Assembly: GCA_948567375.1 (NCBI GenBank)
Contig: OX419760.1
Span: 1,178,001-1,242,000 of the forward strand
DNA length: 64,000 bases
Reading direction: 5' to 3'
From: Lunularia cruciata
Taxonomy: Eukaryota; Streptophyta; Marchantiopsida; Lunulariales; Lunulariaceae
Shown: piece by piece, positions 23,250-34,097 of the stretch
Position numbering within the stretch: the first letter of the stretch is position 1
Layout of the letters: each line of letters opens with the position of its first letter
Translations under genes and position numbers: made by a program
Notes under the pieces: generated by a model
The model's database searches: none
What the model was told of the DNA's origin: nothing
Seen by the model: only the letters and a program-made list of their open reading frames with translations

Positions 23250-24578
23250 TTGCTATGCAATAATAAATTGAGCACCTTACTTGATTGTTGGAAGAACAAG
23301 ACCATCAATGCCAAGAGCACCATTTCAAGAAGAAGCAAATCTAATTTCCAAAACCCAAGGTATCAAAGGCAACAATCTCACACGCATAGTGGAGAATTTT
23401 TATTTGACTATGAATGTTATTTTGATGCTACAAATCGTCAAGATGAACAAAAACAAATTCTCTTAGCTTCAAGCCAATTGGATGGTGCGGCAAAACTATG
23501 GTGGAAGTGCCAATTGGATCAAGCTATTTGGCAATTGTTGCACCAATCTTAACATTGGATGAATTCAAGAGTAAAATGATTGGGCAATTCCAAGCAATAA
23601 ATGCCTCATGAGCCAGATGTGGTAAGTTGGCAAAGTTAAAGCATATTGGTTCTGTAAGAATCTATATCATGCAATTCTAGAATGTCATTATGAAAATTCT
23701 AGATATATTGGATAGTGAAGCTCTGCATCAATTTGTGAGGGGCTTGAAGTCACAAACCAAATTGGAAGTGACTATACAAAAACCAAAATATTTGGAGGAA
23801 GGCATGCAATTGGCTAAGCGCTTTGACAACTTGGTTATGACAACTTGGTCTTGACTCCAACCTTCACAAAACCTACCAACACATTACACACAAGTGGAAG
23901 AGCCAGCACCAATGGAGATTGATGCCATCCAATGTAGACCACTTGGTATAGCAGATCAGGAGAGATTACAATAAAATAGTGGTTTTTTTTATTGTTGAAA
24001 AATTGGAAATCACATTATGTGACCACCACTCAAGAATGTGTGACCTCGATAGATTGCCCAAATTGTGTTTGTGGAGCAAAATAATCAAAGAACAAGGAAT
24101 CCTAGTAGTAGATTTCAAGTCATCTACTTGGAACTTGATTAGTTCCAATAGATTGAAGGCTTGACCTATACAAGTTTGCTTCACTTGCAAGGTATGATAT
24201 CTGATTGTGGTTGTAAGATTTTGGTTGATTTTGGAAATTTAGAGAATTATATATTCTAGAGTTACAATTAGCAAAAGAATTAAAAATTCTTATCAAGCCA
24301 ATAATTAGAAGTTGATTGGTGATGGCAAATGATAAAAAAAGGTTATGCATTTTGTATCTCACATCTTGTTACATTCAAGATTGGGAAGAAGTATTTGGAG
24401 TGTATTGAGGTTTGTAGTGGTACCTCTACACCATGATGTCATTCTAGGTCTACTTTGGCTTCAACGTAGTAAGGTTCAATTTGATTGGAATTGACAAAAA
24501 ATTCAAGTACAACAATAAGGTAGAAATTTCTGGTTAGCTTGTCTTGTACCCTTGAGCAAGACACTTTAAAATAGTCAA
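23250..24578 (+). pseudogene. Family A gag and protease remnant
   Basis: Gag is recognised by YFDATNRQDEQKQILLASSQ and LDGAAKLWW (about 23410-23500) and by FVRGLKSQTKLE near 23740. The zinc knuckle near 23980 is decayed (the cysteines are mostly lost). The protease region near 24200-24260 reads ILVDFGNLENYI, where an active retropepsin would have an Asp-Thr/Ser-Gly core. Frameshifts and stops are frequent. Gag forms the capsid and the protease would cut the polyprotein. Confidence 0.75.
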
Positions 24579-24760
24579 TCATGGGATGAGAAAATTATTA
24601 TTGAAGAAGCCATAGAGCAAGCTTTGAAGGAAGATAGGTCCCAAGATGGGAAGTTTATTAATAAAGCAACCATAGAGTAAGCTTTGGAGGAAGATAAGTC
24701 TATTTTTGCAGTGTGGATCAAGTTGATTATGCATAGAAGATCTAAGGAAGACAAAAAGCT
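24579..24760 (+). pseudogene. Family A linker repeats (two units)
   Basis: Two 60-bp units (24579-24638 and 24639-24698) encode 20-residue repeats; the second (SQDGKFINKATIE) carries a stop before its end. The next residues lead toward RT and are cut at 24760 by the family B insertion. Confidence 0.75.
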
Positions 24761-25357
24761 TATAATACTCCAAGGACAAGAGAACTCTCCGAGAGAGATA
24801 CAAGAGAGAAAATTCAAGTTTCACACTCAATACTTTGATTCTCCAAAGGAGCACCCTAAACTCTTTATTACATAACAAAGAGTATCTCCTCAAAGGAAGC
24901 TCCACCCTTAGATAAGATATATGGATTGGTGACCTGTCAATGAGCTCCATCTTTGCATTAGTTGTTTGGAAGGGTGACATGTCAATCCTTGTCCTATCTA
25001 GTTGGTCAAATAGGTTTGACCAAAGAGAATCTTTAGGGAATCTTCTTTTAGGGAGCTCTAAACCATGTGGGTGAGGTACGATTAGAAAGCATGAATGAGA
25101 CAAATCATGGAGGAGAGAAGGCAAGTCTTTTTGTTTATGGGGGAAATATTTCCATTATCAAGGCCTAATTCATCCGTTAGGCCTTTGAAATTGGCTCTAA
25201 ATTTTTTAAGCTATTTTTGGCTTTTGCACTTTTGGTAGAAATAATCTTTTGGTGACACCTCTTTCTGATCTTCCTAGCCCATTATACACAACATCCTTCT
25301 GGATATTACCAAGCCAATTTTCACCTCTAGATAATATGTCTCGCTACTTGTATTATA
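24761..25357 (-). repeat. Family B 3' LTR (597 bp)
   Basis: On the plus strand it begins TATAATACTCC (mutated from TGTAATACTCC) and ends TGTATTATA. It matches 30561-31245 and adjoins the polypurine tract. Confidence 0.9.
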
Positions 25358-25375
25358 GATCTCCTCCCTTTTAAG
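25358..25375 (-). other. Polypurine tract of family B
   Basis: On the minus strand it reads CTTAAAAGGGAGGAGATC, directly upstream of the 3' LTR. The same tract precedes LTRs at 50211 and 53051. Confidence 0.8.
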
Positions 25376-26950
25376 ACACAGCATCCTTGTTGCAAAGTGG
25401 TGCTCAAAAGATTGAACTAACATTGGTGCATTGGTCAAGTTGGTTTTTAGCTCCCGTGTTGCCTCATATACAATGGACCAGATATTCCACACGTGGATGG
25501 TGAGTACTACCAATCCATTTTTGGAGAATGCGTTTGACCTCATACTCCTCTGCCTCATCAACAAGTGTTGGACAAGGTCAAATTTCTTAGAGGAAAGAGA
25601 AGTGGGATAGCCAGGGAGCATATTGGTACAATAAGGAAACATGAAACATTTGGTGGATCTTCATATGTGGCGGTAGCTTGAGGTGATAAGCATGATGTCA
25701 ATGCGACAAAGGATAGAGAAAGGTCCAATGAAATGAGGTCTAAGCTTATGAGGACCAACTAGCTTGAGGTTGGTGGTTGACAGCCAAACTTGATCTCCTA
25801 CATTGAACTCCATGTGTTGGTGGTATGCATTTGCATACTATTTTTGCTAATTTTGACCAATCTGCAACTTGTGCTTGGCGTTCACCACACCTTGTTGGAT
25901 TCTAGAAACAAAAGTGTTGATAGCATCAACCTTGGTAGCCATCGGATGGACCTTCATCAAGCTTGAAGGTGTGAAAGGATGCTCTCCATACATGAGGAAG
26001 AATGGTATGACTTATGTAGAGTCATTCACTAAATTGTTGTAAGAAAATTCCACCAATGGAAGTAAGGTGTCCTAACTCTCTTGCTCATCCAAAGTAAAGT
26101 CCCAAAGTATGTCATCAATAGTGCAATTCTTCCTCTCTTTTTGTCCATTGGTCTACTGATGGTAAGTTATGGACATGGCCAATTTGGTTTTGAAGAACCC
26201 AAAGAGTGTTCTCCAAAACAAACTAGTGAATTGAGTGCTTCTATTTGTGATTAGCACTCAAGACAAGCCATGATTGGATAAGATTGCACTAAGTACAATT
26301 GTGCTAGTTATGAGGCAGTCACATCCTTGGTACTAGGACGCATGAATCATTTTGTTGAGTCAAAAAAGACTATGATGGAGTCAAACCCAGAGATGATCTT
26401 GGGCAAATTCAAAAACCAGATCCATGCTTACCTATTCTCAATGTTGTTTAGGAATGGAGAGAGGTTGGAGGAGTCTTGTGGGAGCTTGATTAGAAGCCTT
26501 ATTTTGTTGACAAAGTAGGCAGCTCCAAACATATTCCATCACATTGTTGCTCATCTTGGACCAATAGTAATGGTGTTTGACCATATCCAAGGTCTTGTCC
26601 ACTCCAACATGACCTATAATGGAAAAATCATGACATTCTGCTAGGATGGTGGTTCTTAGATCTGTGTCATTCGGGATCCATAACCTACCATCACAGAAGG
26701 TGAGTCCTTAGGTGTTGGTGATGCCTTTGGATGATTGAGCACCTACAATCTATGGATCAATTTTTGTAGCAGTCAAAATCTTGGGCAAGAATTCAAAGTT
26801 CATCTTGACTTCCACCACCAAATTGTTTACCATTAGCATTTGAGTGAAAACATCTGCAAGTTGCTTCTTGCTTTCCACATATCTGATTGTCCTGTTGAAT
26901 TGTTGTCTCCAATCTACCTACCAAATCTATTGAAAAGAAAGATCTTTTTG
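25376..26950 (-). pseudogene. Family B integrase and chromodomain remnant
   Basis: The minus strand reads the integrase zinc-binding part (ECHDFSIIGHVGVDKTL ... SCLLCQQNK, with His and Cys pairs kept, near 26540-26640), then the core starting with a VSMDLVF-like stretch. In the core the second catalytic Asp has become Asn (LITNRSTQF) and the Glu is kept (NGQKERKN). The C-terminal part (FNVGDQVWLSTTNLKLVGP) follows, then a chromodomain (EEYEVKRILQKW near 25520-25555 and YEATRELKTNLTNAP after a frameshift). Chromodomains of these elements guide integration into marked chromatin. The copy is dead. Confidence 0.85.
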
Positions 26951-28337
26951 TATCTCAAGGTAGACTAGAGGTTTGTGGTCCATCTCTACCACAAATACCT
27001 TCTCACCCAAATAGTGCTTCCAATGCTTGGTTGCAATGGCCAACTCTTCTCATTCAACGGTGTGATAGTTGCATTTTGCCGATAACAACTTACAAGAGAA
27101 ATATGCAATTGGGTGCCATCCATCTTGCCATTTTTATTATAGGACTACTCCTATTGCTACACCTGATGCATCTATAGCCATCTTGATTGGATGTTTTGGA
27201 TCATACCATTTCAAGATTGGTGCATGTAGTAATGCATCTCTCAATTCTTGAAAGGCTAATTCTTGTGTAGTTCCCTATATCTACTTCTTCTCCTTGCCCA
27301 ATAGTGTTGTTAGAGGCTATGCAATCTTGGAGAAGTCCTTGACAAATCTATGATATATCCCCATCAATCCCTATATCCACTTCTTCTCCTTGCTTAATAG
27401 TGTTATTAGAGGCTATGCAATCTTGGAGAAGTCCTTGACAAATCTATGATAAAACCACATCAATCCCAATAAACTCTTGAGTTGAGTTTGATCTTCCGGA
27501 GCACTCCATTTTGAATGACTTCTATTTTATCTGTAAACACTTAGATACCTCCTACACTTACTCTATCCCCTAAGTAGTCTACTTCAGATTTCCCAAACTT
27601 AAACTTTGAGATTTTGGCATACAATTGATTTTGTTGTAGAATCTGGAGGTCTTCTCGTAGATGTTGCTTGTGCTCTATCAATGTCCCACTATAGACTAAG
27701 ATTTCATCAAGAAAAATGATAATAGATGTATCCAAGTATGGATAAAATATGTTATTCATCAAACTCATGAAAGTGATTGGAGTGTTGGTGAGGCCAAACA
27801 GCATCACCAAGTACTCAAAGTGACCATACCTTGTTCAAAAGGTCATTTTGTGTATGTCTTCTTCCTCAATTCTGATTTGGTTATAACCGCTCCACAAATT
27901 CAGTTTGGTGAAGTGTCTTGCCCCATTTAGTTGATCAAACAAGTCATCTATATGAGGTAATGGATATTTTTCTTCACCGTTTGTTGATTCAGTCCCCAAT
28001 AGTCAATGCACATGCACATTGTTCCATCCTTTTTTTTCACAAACAATACAAGAGCCTCATATGGTGATACAATGGGTTAGATAAACCTCTTCTACAACAT
28101 ATCTTCAATTTGAGCCTTACACTCCTCCAACTCATGAGTTGATAGTTGATATGGGGCCTTACAAGGAGGTGTCTTCCTAGGAAGTATCTCAATTTTGTGA
28201 TCTACTCTCCTTTTTGGTGGTAAACTTAAGGATAATTCATTCAAAAAGACATCTTGGAACTCATTGACTACATCTTTCAATTTCTCAAGAATTTGTCCGT
28301 TGTGTTGAGCACTTTGAACTTCTCTTATTAAACCCAT
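26951..28337 (-). pseudogene. Family B RT and RNase H remnant
   Basis: The RT starts at MGLIREVQSAQHN (28337), passes LPPKRRVDHKIEILP and the YQLSTHELEECKAQIEDML region, and reaches the palm, where GLTNTPITFMSLMN is followed by FLDEILVYS at about 27690-27718. The second catalytic Asp is Glu. The connection region and RNase H follow to about 26951, with stops. A 70-bp piece of the connection is repeated at 27262-27333 and 27364-27450 (shared TCTACTTCTTCTCCTTGC). Confidence 0.85.
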
Positions 28338-28860
28338 GAAACATCTATCTTACCAATAGATGTGGTCCTTATGACATACAGAGGCAACTCTTGCATTTGT
28401 GATCTTCCTTTAACCCCAAAGATCTTCCATTGACTAGTTTTCACTACTTTCTTTCTCAAATCCACCGTGGAGTTGTAGTGCTCCATCCACGGCATACTTA
28501 AGATTGCATCATAACAAGCTAGTGGTATCACTCACCACTCAATTGCCTCTTGATACCCTCCTACAAAGAGTATTACCTTTCTAAGTAATGACTCAATCCT
28601 CTTTGTTTGACCATTAAGTAACTCTACTTTGTCCTTCTCATCCTTCTCTAGTTCTATCCACATCCTTATTGCAACAAAGAGAGACAAGAAATTCTTTGTT
28701 GCTCCAAGGTCTATCAACATTCTCACTGGATTACCTTCAAGCATTCTATCGACAAAAATTAATTGTGTGGATCTTCTTCCATCTTTGCACACTTGTCCTC
28801 TTCCTTCCCTTGCTTTTACTCTTCTTTATTGAGCCAATAATGCCACGAGGTACATTTATT
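28328..28860 (-). pseudogene. Family B protease remnant
   Basis: The translation contains MLEGNPVRMLIDLGATKNFLS (split over two lines of reading, near 28660-28740), where LIDLGAT corresponds to the retropepsin active site; the usual Thr/Ser after Asp is Leu. MPWMEHYNSTVDLR (28440-28490) matches the C-terminal conserved part. The order gag-protease-RT is kept. Confidence 0.75.
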
Positions 28861-30300
28861 GGAGATCTTTGTTTCTTGATGTGGTTTCCATATCCTCCTC
28901 TTCAATTTGTCTCTCCATGTGTTTCAAAGGTTGCTTGTATGGAGTTTGATGGCCTCTAAGATGAAAAGCATGAAAATTGATGGTTATGTGCCCAATTCAA
29001 CCACAATTATAACATCATTGTTGTTCTGCTCAAGCCTCTTCTCCCCATGGGACTCCTTCTCTCCTTTCTTCGACCCATCCTTGTTCTCCTTAGAGAGGTC
29101 TTTCTCCTTGGTTTTGGAACCAAATATTTCCCAATTCCATAAGAACTTGTCCACCAAAATGGTGTCTTAGCCTGATAGTTTTGCATTGATGTTATTGCTT
29201 CATCTTCTCCAAGCGACCTTATTATTCTTTGAGTATAGGCAATGGATTCAAAAACCATATGAGGACTTTTTACCCTTTACTTCTTGGCAAATTCACTCTT
29301 TTAATCCTCTCTTGAAATTGTCAAGAGCTTTGATTGGACTCATATCAATTATTGCAACTTGTAGATCTAAAAATGCCTCCATGTACTCTTGTATGTTATT
29401 CTTGTACTTCAACTCCCACAGTCTAGTTTGGGCCATTTGCACTTAATACACAAATTGGAAATTCTTGAGCAACCTTTCTTGCATGGTTGTCCATGACCTC
29501 TCTTCCTTCTACCAGCAATGATTGTTCCCAAGAAGCATACCATGTGAAAGCTTTATTGGTCAAGTACCCCTACGCAAACACACATGTATAATGATTAGTG
29601 ATCTCCATTGTGAACAATCAAAGGTATCAATTAATTCTTGAAATCCAATTTACCCACTACTCCCATGGAACGTTGTTCCTTGTAAGGCTTGATGTTGCAC
29701 ATCTTTTTCATTTGTAGTAACAATGTGGCTTGGTTGTTCATTGGAATTGGTGTCATTGGCATGCATAACTCTCTAGGTACTTTGATCACTAGTGTTGGTT
29801 GTTGAGACGACTCCCCTTCTTACATTACTTGATCATTCTTGATAGTACATATTTGATTTTTCAATTCCTTCATGGTCATCTTGATTTCTCAAAACTTGTT
29901 CAACATCCCTTGCATTCCTTGCATGAACTCTTGAAATTGCAGATCCATGATTCCTACACATGGCCAATGTTCAATTGCTACTTCCTACTTCAATAAAGGG
30001 TTGAGATGATCACTCAGGAGGGAGCATGAACTATGGGGATTGACATTGGGACCTCAAAGGCTATCATTTGTTGATAATATTACTCACTAAAATTGTGGAC
30101 TACAAAATCCTTAAACATCACTTTTGGTCTAACTATATAACGGATTTCTACTTGCATGTTGAAAGGGTGACAATTTGGTACATTCAGATCCATAACATCA
30201 TAATAAAATGTAGATTTTCAAATCCACTCTCTATCATATACCACCATAGATAGAATTATTGAGTTTGGTGAACTCATCAATTTGTCCATGAATTTTGTTT
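28861..30300 (-). pseudogene. Family B gag remnant
   Basis: The minus strand shows a zinc knuckle near 28979-29014 (CYNCG, a stop, IGH, then Phe where the last Cys should be) preceded by a Lys/Arg-rich part (KPRRKTSLRRTRMGRRKERR). Upstream to 30300 the sequence corresponds to gag and leader but is stop-rich. Gag would coat the element RNA. Confidence 0.65.
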
Positions 30301-30540
30301 CAAAGTGATAAACAAGAGATACTCTCATTTTCTCACACTAGATGTACATAATCTTGATGTGGAATGGATTCAAGAATGGGAAGGTAGGTGTAGGAAATTG
30401 TCTTTGATGTGCCTCCATCCCATCCGCTCTCTAAAACACTTCCCAAGTCTAGCAATTGCACTATATTTTCTCCCCTCAGATTACTTAGTTTCAATACTTC
30501 ATGTTCTTCCAAGAGGGATTATCTACTCTCTTGGATTAAA

Positions 30541-30560
30541 AGAACCTTGCTTTGATACCA
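30541..30560 (-). other. Primer binding site of family B
   Basis: The minus strand reads TGGTATCAAAGCAAGGTTCT immediately after the 5' LTR, a near match to the complement of the initiator tRNA-Met 3' end. The related copy at 45841-45860 has the same site. Confidence 0.85.
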
Positions 30561-31245
30561 TTTTATACTCCAAAAACAAGAGAACTCTCCAAGAGAGATA
30601 CAAGAGAGAAAATGCAAGTTTCACACTCAATACTCCAATACCCCAAAGGAGCACCTTCTCTATATTATATGGTAAAGAGGATCCACTCAAAGGAAGTTCC
30701 ACCCTTGGATCAGATACATGGATTGGTGACATGTCAGCGAGCTCCATCCTTGGATTAGTTTTTTGGATGGATGACATGTCAATCCTATCTAGTTGATTCC
30801 TATTTGACCAAAAGGAATCTTTAGGGAATCTATGGATCTCAAAATCACATGGGTGAAGTACCATTAGAAAGCTCTTGATGAGACAAATTATAGAGGGGAG
30901 AAGGCAAGTCTTTTGTCTTAAGGAGTAGGAATCTTTTCATTTTTGAGGTCTAATTCATCCATTTAGGCCTATTGATGAGACAAATCATAGAGAGGAGAAG
31001 GAAAACCTTTTTGTCTTAAGGGGTAGAAATATTTTTATTTTTTAGGTCTAATTCATCCGTTTAGGCCTCCAAAATTAGCTAAAAGTTTTTAGTCTATTTT
31101 TGGCTTCTGCCCTATTAGTAGAAGTACTCTTTGGTGACACCTCTATCTGATCTTCCTATTGTATCCCCATTGTACACAACATCCTTCTAAATATTACCAA
31201 GCCAATTTTCACCTCCAAATAATATGTCTAGCTACTTGTATTACA
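30561..31245 (-). repeat. Family B 5' LTR (685 bp) with internal duplication
   Basis: It matches the 3' LTR at 24761-25357 but is longer, because a block of about 90 bp (GATGAGACAAAT ... TTTAGGCC) occurs twice at about 30878-30967 and 30973-31066. It ends TGTATTACA at 31245. Confidence 0.85.
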
Positions 31246-33353
31246 AAGTCTCATCAAGCAATGGTTGATCAAATAGTCCATGAGTTTTAAGATGTGTTTC
31301 CAAATGATCTACCAAAGGGATTACCCTCTTATTTTGGTATGCTTTTCAAGATTGAGTTATTGCCAAGAAGTACTCTAGTGAGTAGACCAATCTATTGGCT
31401 CTCACCAAAGGAGTTGGATGAACTTTGAACAACACTAACAAATTTGTTGGAGAAGGATATCATACAACATAGTACATCTCTTTGAGGAGTACCAATACTA
31501 TTTGTTCCAAAGAATGATGGAGGAATTTTCATTTGTATTGATTATCATGGCTTTGAATTGATGACTTACTCGATTAATTAAGTGGAGCATGATACTTCTC
31601 CAAGTTGGATCTCCAAAGAGACTATTGGTAAATTCTTGTTGATAGAGGAGATATGCAAAAGACTACCTTTTGCACAAAGTATGGGCATTTTGAGTGGAGA
31701 GTTTTGCCTTTTGGGCTCACTAATGCGCCAATAGTCTTCATAGATCAAATGCATTAGGTGTTCGATGGGCTAATTGGATCAATACATGATGGTGTTCTTG
31801 GATGACATTTAATCTATAGTAAGACAAAGGTAGAACATACAAATCATGTGCAAGAAGTCCTAAGATGACTTCATCAATGGAAGTTGTAGTTTTACTACAA
31901 GAGGTCAAAGTGTGTCTTTTGGTAGAGAAAAGTTATCTTCTTGGGTCACAAGATCTCATCAAAGGGGATCAAGATGGAAGAGGAGAAAATCAAGGTCATT
32001 GTTGATTGGCCTACTCCAAAGGATGCTACAAAAGTATAGGCATTTCATGGATTGGCAAGTTTTTTTTTATGGTTCATCCATTATTATGCTTATGTGACCG
32101 CACCATTGATTGACCTGTTGGGGAAGAACTTGAGCTTTCAATAGACCACCAAGCACAAAGAAGCATTCCAAAATTTGAAACATATGGTGTCTTCAAGAAC
32201 CAGCATTCAAAAACCAAGTGGACTCCTTCAACCACTCCCTTTCTCAACTGCTCAATAGGAACATGTGAGCTTAGATCTCATCACATCCTTGCCCAAAACA
32301 AAACAAGGTCACATAGCAATCGTGGTGTTTATGGATAAACTTAGTAAGCAAATTCATTTGGCATCAAATTTTGATATTGTGGATGCTCCAACATTAGCAC
32401 AAATTTACTTTGATAATGTCTTCAAGCAGCATGGGATGCCTTGTGTACTCATCTCTAATTGCAATCCTCAATTAACTAGAAAATTTCCAAATACTCAACA
32501 CCAAGCTTATTTTGTTCACTGCCTATCATCCTCAAATTGATGGACAAACCAAACATGCAAATTGCACCTTGGATGATATGCTTTGTGCCTTCATCAATGT
32601 TCATCATACCAATTGGGATGAATGCCTTGTAGTTGTTGAGTTTGCATACAATAATTCCAAACATGAAAGCACCAGATTCTCTCCTTTCTTCCTCAATTTT
32701 GGCTAAGACCCACTTGTTCTAGATTCCCTTCTTGTTCTTCCTTCATCTCATATCTCTCATATTTCCACCTTCTTGACCATGATATCCCAATCCCTCCAAT
32801 AAGCCAAATCTCATCTCCTTGTTGTTCAAAATTGTCAAAAACAATATGCCTACCACCACCGTTGTGATCTCACCTTTCAACTTGGTGATAGTGTCATGCT
32901 CTCTTCTAGTAACTTACCCCTCCCACTTGATACCCAAGTTCATAAATTTATTCCTAATTGGATAGGACTTTTTGATGTCACCCAATTGCAATTATTTATC
33001 ATATTTCTTATCAACTTACCTTGCCTTGTCATATGCGCATCCACTCTATCTTTCATGTTTCCAAGTTGAAACCCTTTGTTCCTAATCCATTTTATTTTTC
33101 TTCTTTTGTCCAACATCTTCCTCCTCCTGTCCTTATCAATGATCATGAGGAGTATGAGTTGATTGTATCCTTGCACGTTGCCACATTCAACAAGGCCGCC
33201 AACAATATACAAAGTACAAAGTCCTTTGGAAAGGATATCTCCTTCATGATGCCACTTGGGAGCCTCTTTCTCCTCTCCAAAATGCACAGATAGACATCCA
33301 TGAGTTTGAAGCTTCAATGGTGCCAAGGACATCACCAACTAGCTATGGGGAAA
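31246..33353 (+). pseudogene. Family A pol remnant: RT, integrase, chromodomain with internal deletion
   Basis: This continues the element cut at 24760. RT runs to about 32120, with a frameshift inside the FLDD box near 31797. At about 32190 the RNase H start jumps straight to the end of the zinc-binding part (GLLQPLPFS), so most of RNase H and the integrase N-terminus are deleted. The integrase core keeps the first Asp (SLDLITSLPKTKQG), has Asn for the second (VLISNCNP) and Lys for the Glu (codon 32551-32553). The chromodomain tail (HDATWEPLSPLQNAQ) ends near 33320. Confidence 0.85.
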
Positions 33354-33915
33354 TATAATAAAATATGGAGTTTACCAATGAGTTAGTCAAAGCTAATGCA
33401 GTAGCAAATAGGCCAAATTAGCCTAGAATATTCTAGAAGTATCTGCAAAGCTACTTGGTACCTTCCACATATTGGGTAATATGCATGCCAAGTAACTCCT
33501 TCTAGGGGGAAGCTTCTTGGGAAGCTTCTTGGCTAACTTAGCTTCTGCCCCAAGTAGACAGCTTCTAAAAGGAAATTTCTTGGGAAGCTTCCAACTAGCT
33601 TATAACTTAGCTTCTGCCCCAAGTAGATAGTTTCTAAAAATAATTTTCCTGGGAAGCTTCCAACTAGCTTAGCTTGCATGCCAAGTAGGTAGCTTCTAGA
33701 AAAAAAACTTCTTGAGAAGCTTCCCAATTAACTTGGTTTGCACTCCAAGAAGTTGGCTTTAGGAAGCTTCTCAAGAGCCTTGTATATTCACTATATATAC
33801 CAAAGCCCAAACTCATGCTAGGCATTTGGATTTTCTCTCATTCAAGTGTCTCAATGTGATATCCCACTCCAGTCTTCCATTCTCCTATTTCTCTCCTTGG
33901 TCTCAATCTTTTAAA
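33354..33915 (+). repeat. Family A 3' LTR (562 bp)
   Basis: The longest A LTR in the window. It has four palindromic modules around GGAAGCTTCTTGGGAAGCTTC, against two or three in others. The ends are mutated (TATAATA start, CTTTTAAA end). Confidence 0.85.
33426..33438 (+). promoter_or_regulatory. Perfect heat-shock-element-like site in A LTR
   Basis: GAATATTCTAGAA has three alternating GAA/TTC units with exact 5-bp spacing. The same place in all other A LTRs holds this site with zero to two changes. Confidence 0.5.
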
Positions 33916-34097
33916 ATTGTTGAGGATTGATCTCTTATCCAAGTTGAATCTGATTCAAGTTGATAGTGAACTGATTATTGTGATACTTTAGAGTTTATGT
34001 ATGACTTTTGTATGAGTTGTGCTTTGTATGAGTTATGCTTTGTATGATGTGATAGCAATAAATATTATGTAATAATGTATATATGCACAAAAAATAA

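Larger units (their letters stand above)
24761..31245 (-). mobile_element. Family B chromovirus, complete, nested in family A
   Basis: A 6485-bp element with both LTRs, a primer site and a polypurine tract, and with gag, protease, RT, RNase H, integrase and chromodomain in that order on the minus strand. The five bases on each side (AAGCT at 24756-24760, AAGTC at 31246-31250) each differ by one transition from the AAGCC expected from intact family A copies. They are therefore a decayed 5-bp target duplication. All coding parts contain stops. Confidence 0.9.
22483..33915 (+). mobile_element. Family A chromovirus, full span, interrupted by family B
   Basis: The order is 5' LTR (22483-22956), primer site, gag, protease, linker, then a complete family B element (24761-31245) in the opposite direction, then RT, integrase, chromodomain and 3' LTR (33354-33915). 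The interrupted codon region resumes cleanly across the nested insertion. RNase H and the integrase zinc-binding part are deleted at about 32190. Stops throughout show it is dead. The flanking 5-mers (TTATT and ATTGT) do not match, so the target duplication is lost or shifted. Confidence 0.85.

Noticed and set aside
30305-30796. Plus-strand ORF of 163 codons
   Set aside because: It runs antisense across the family B leader, primer site and 5' LTR.
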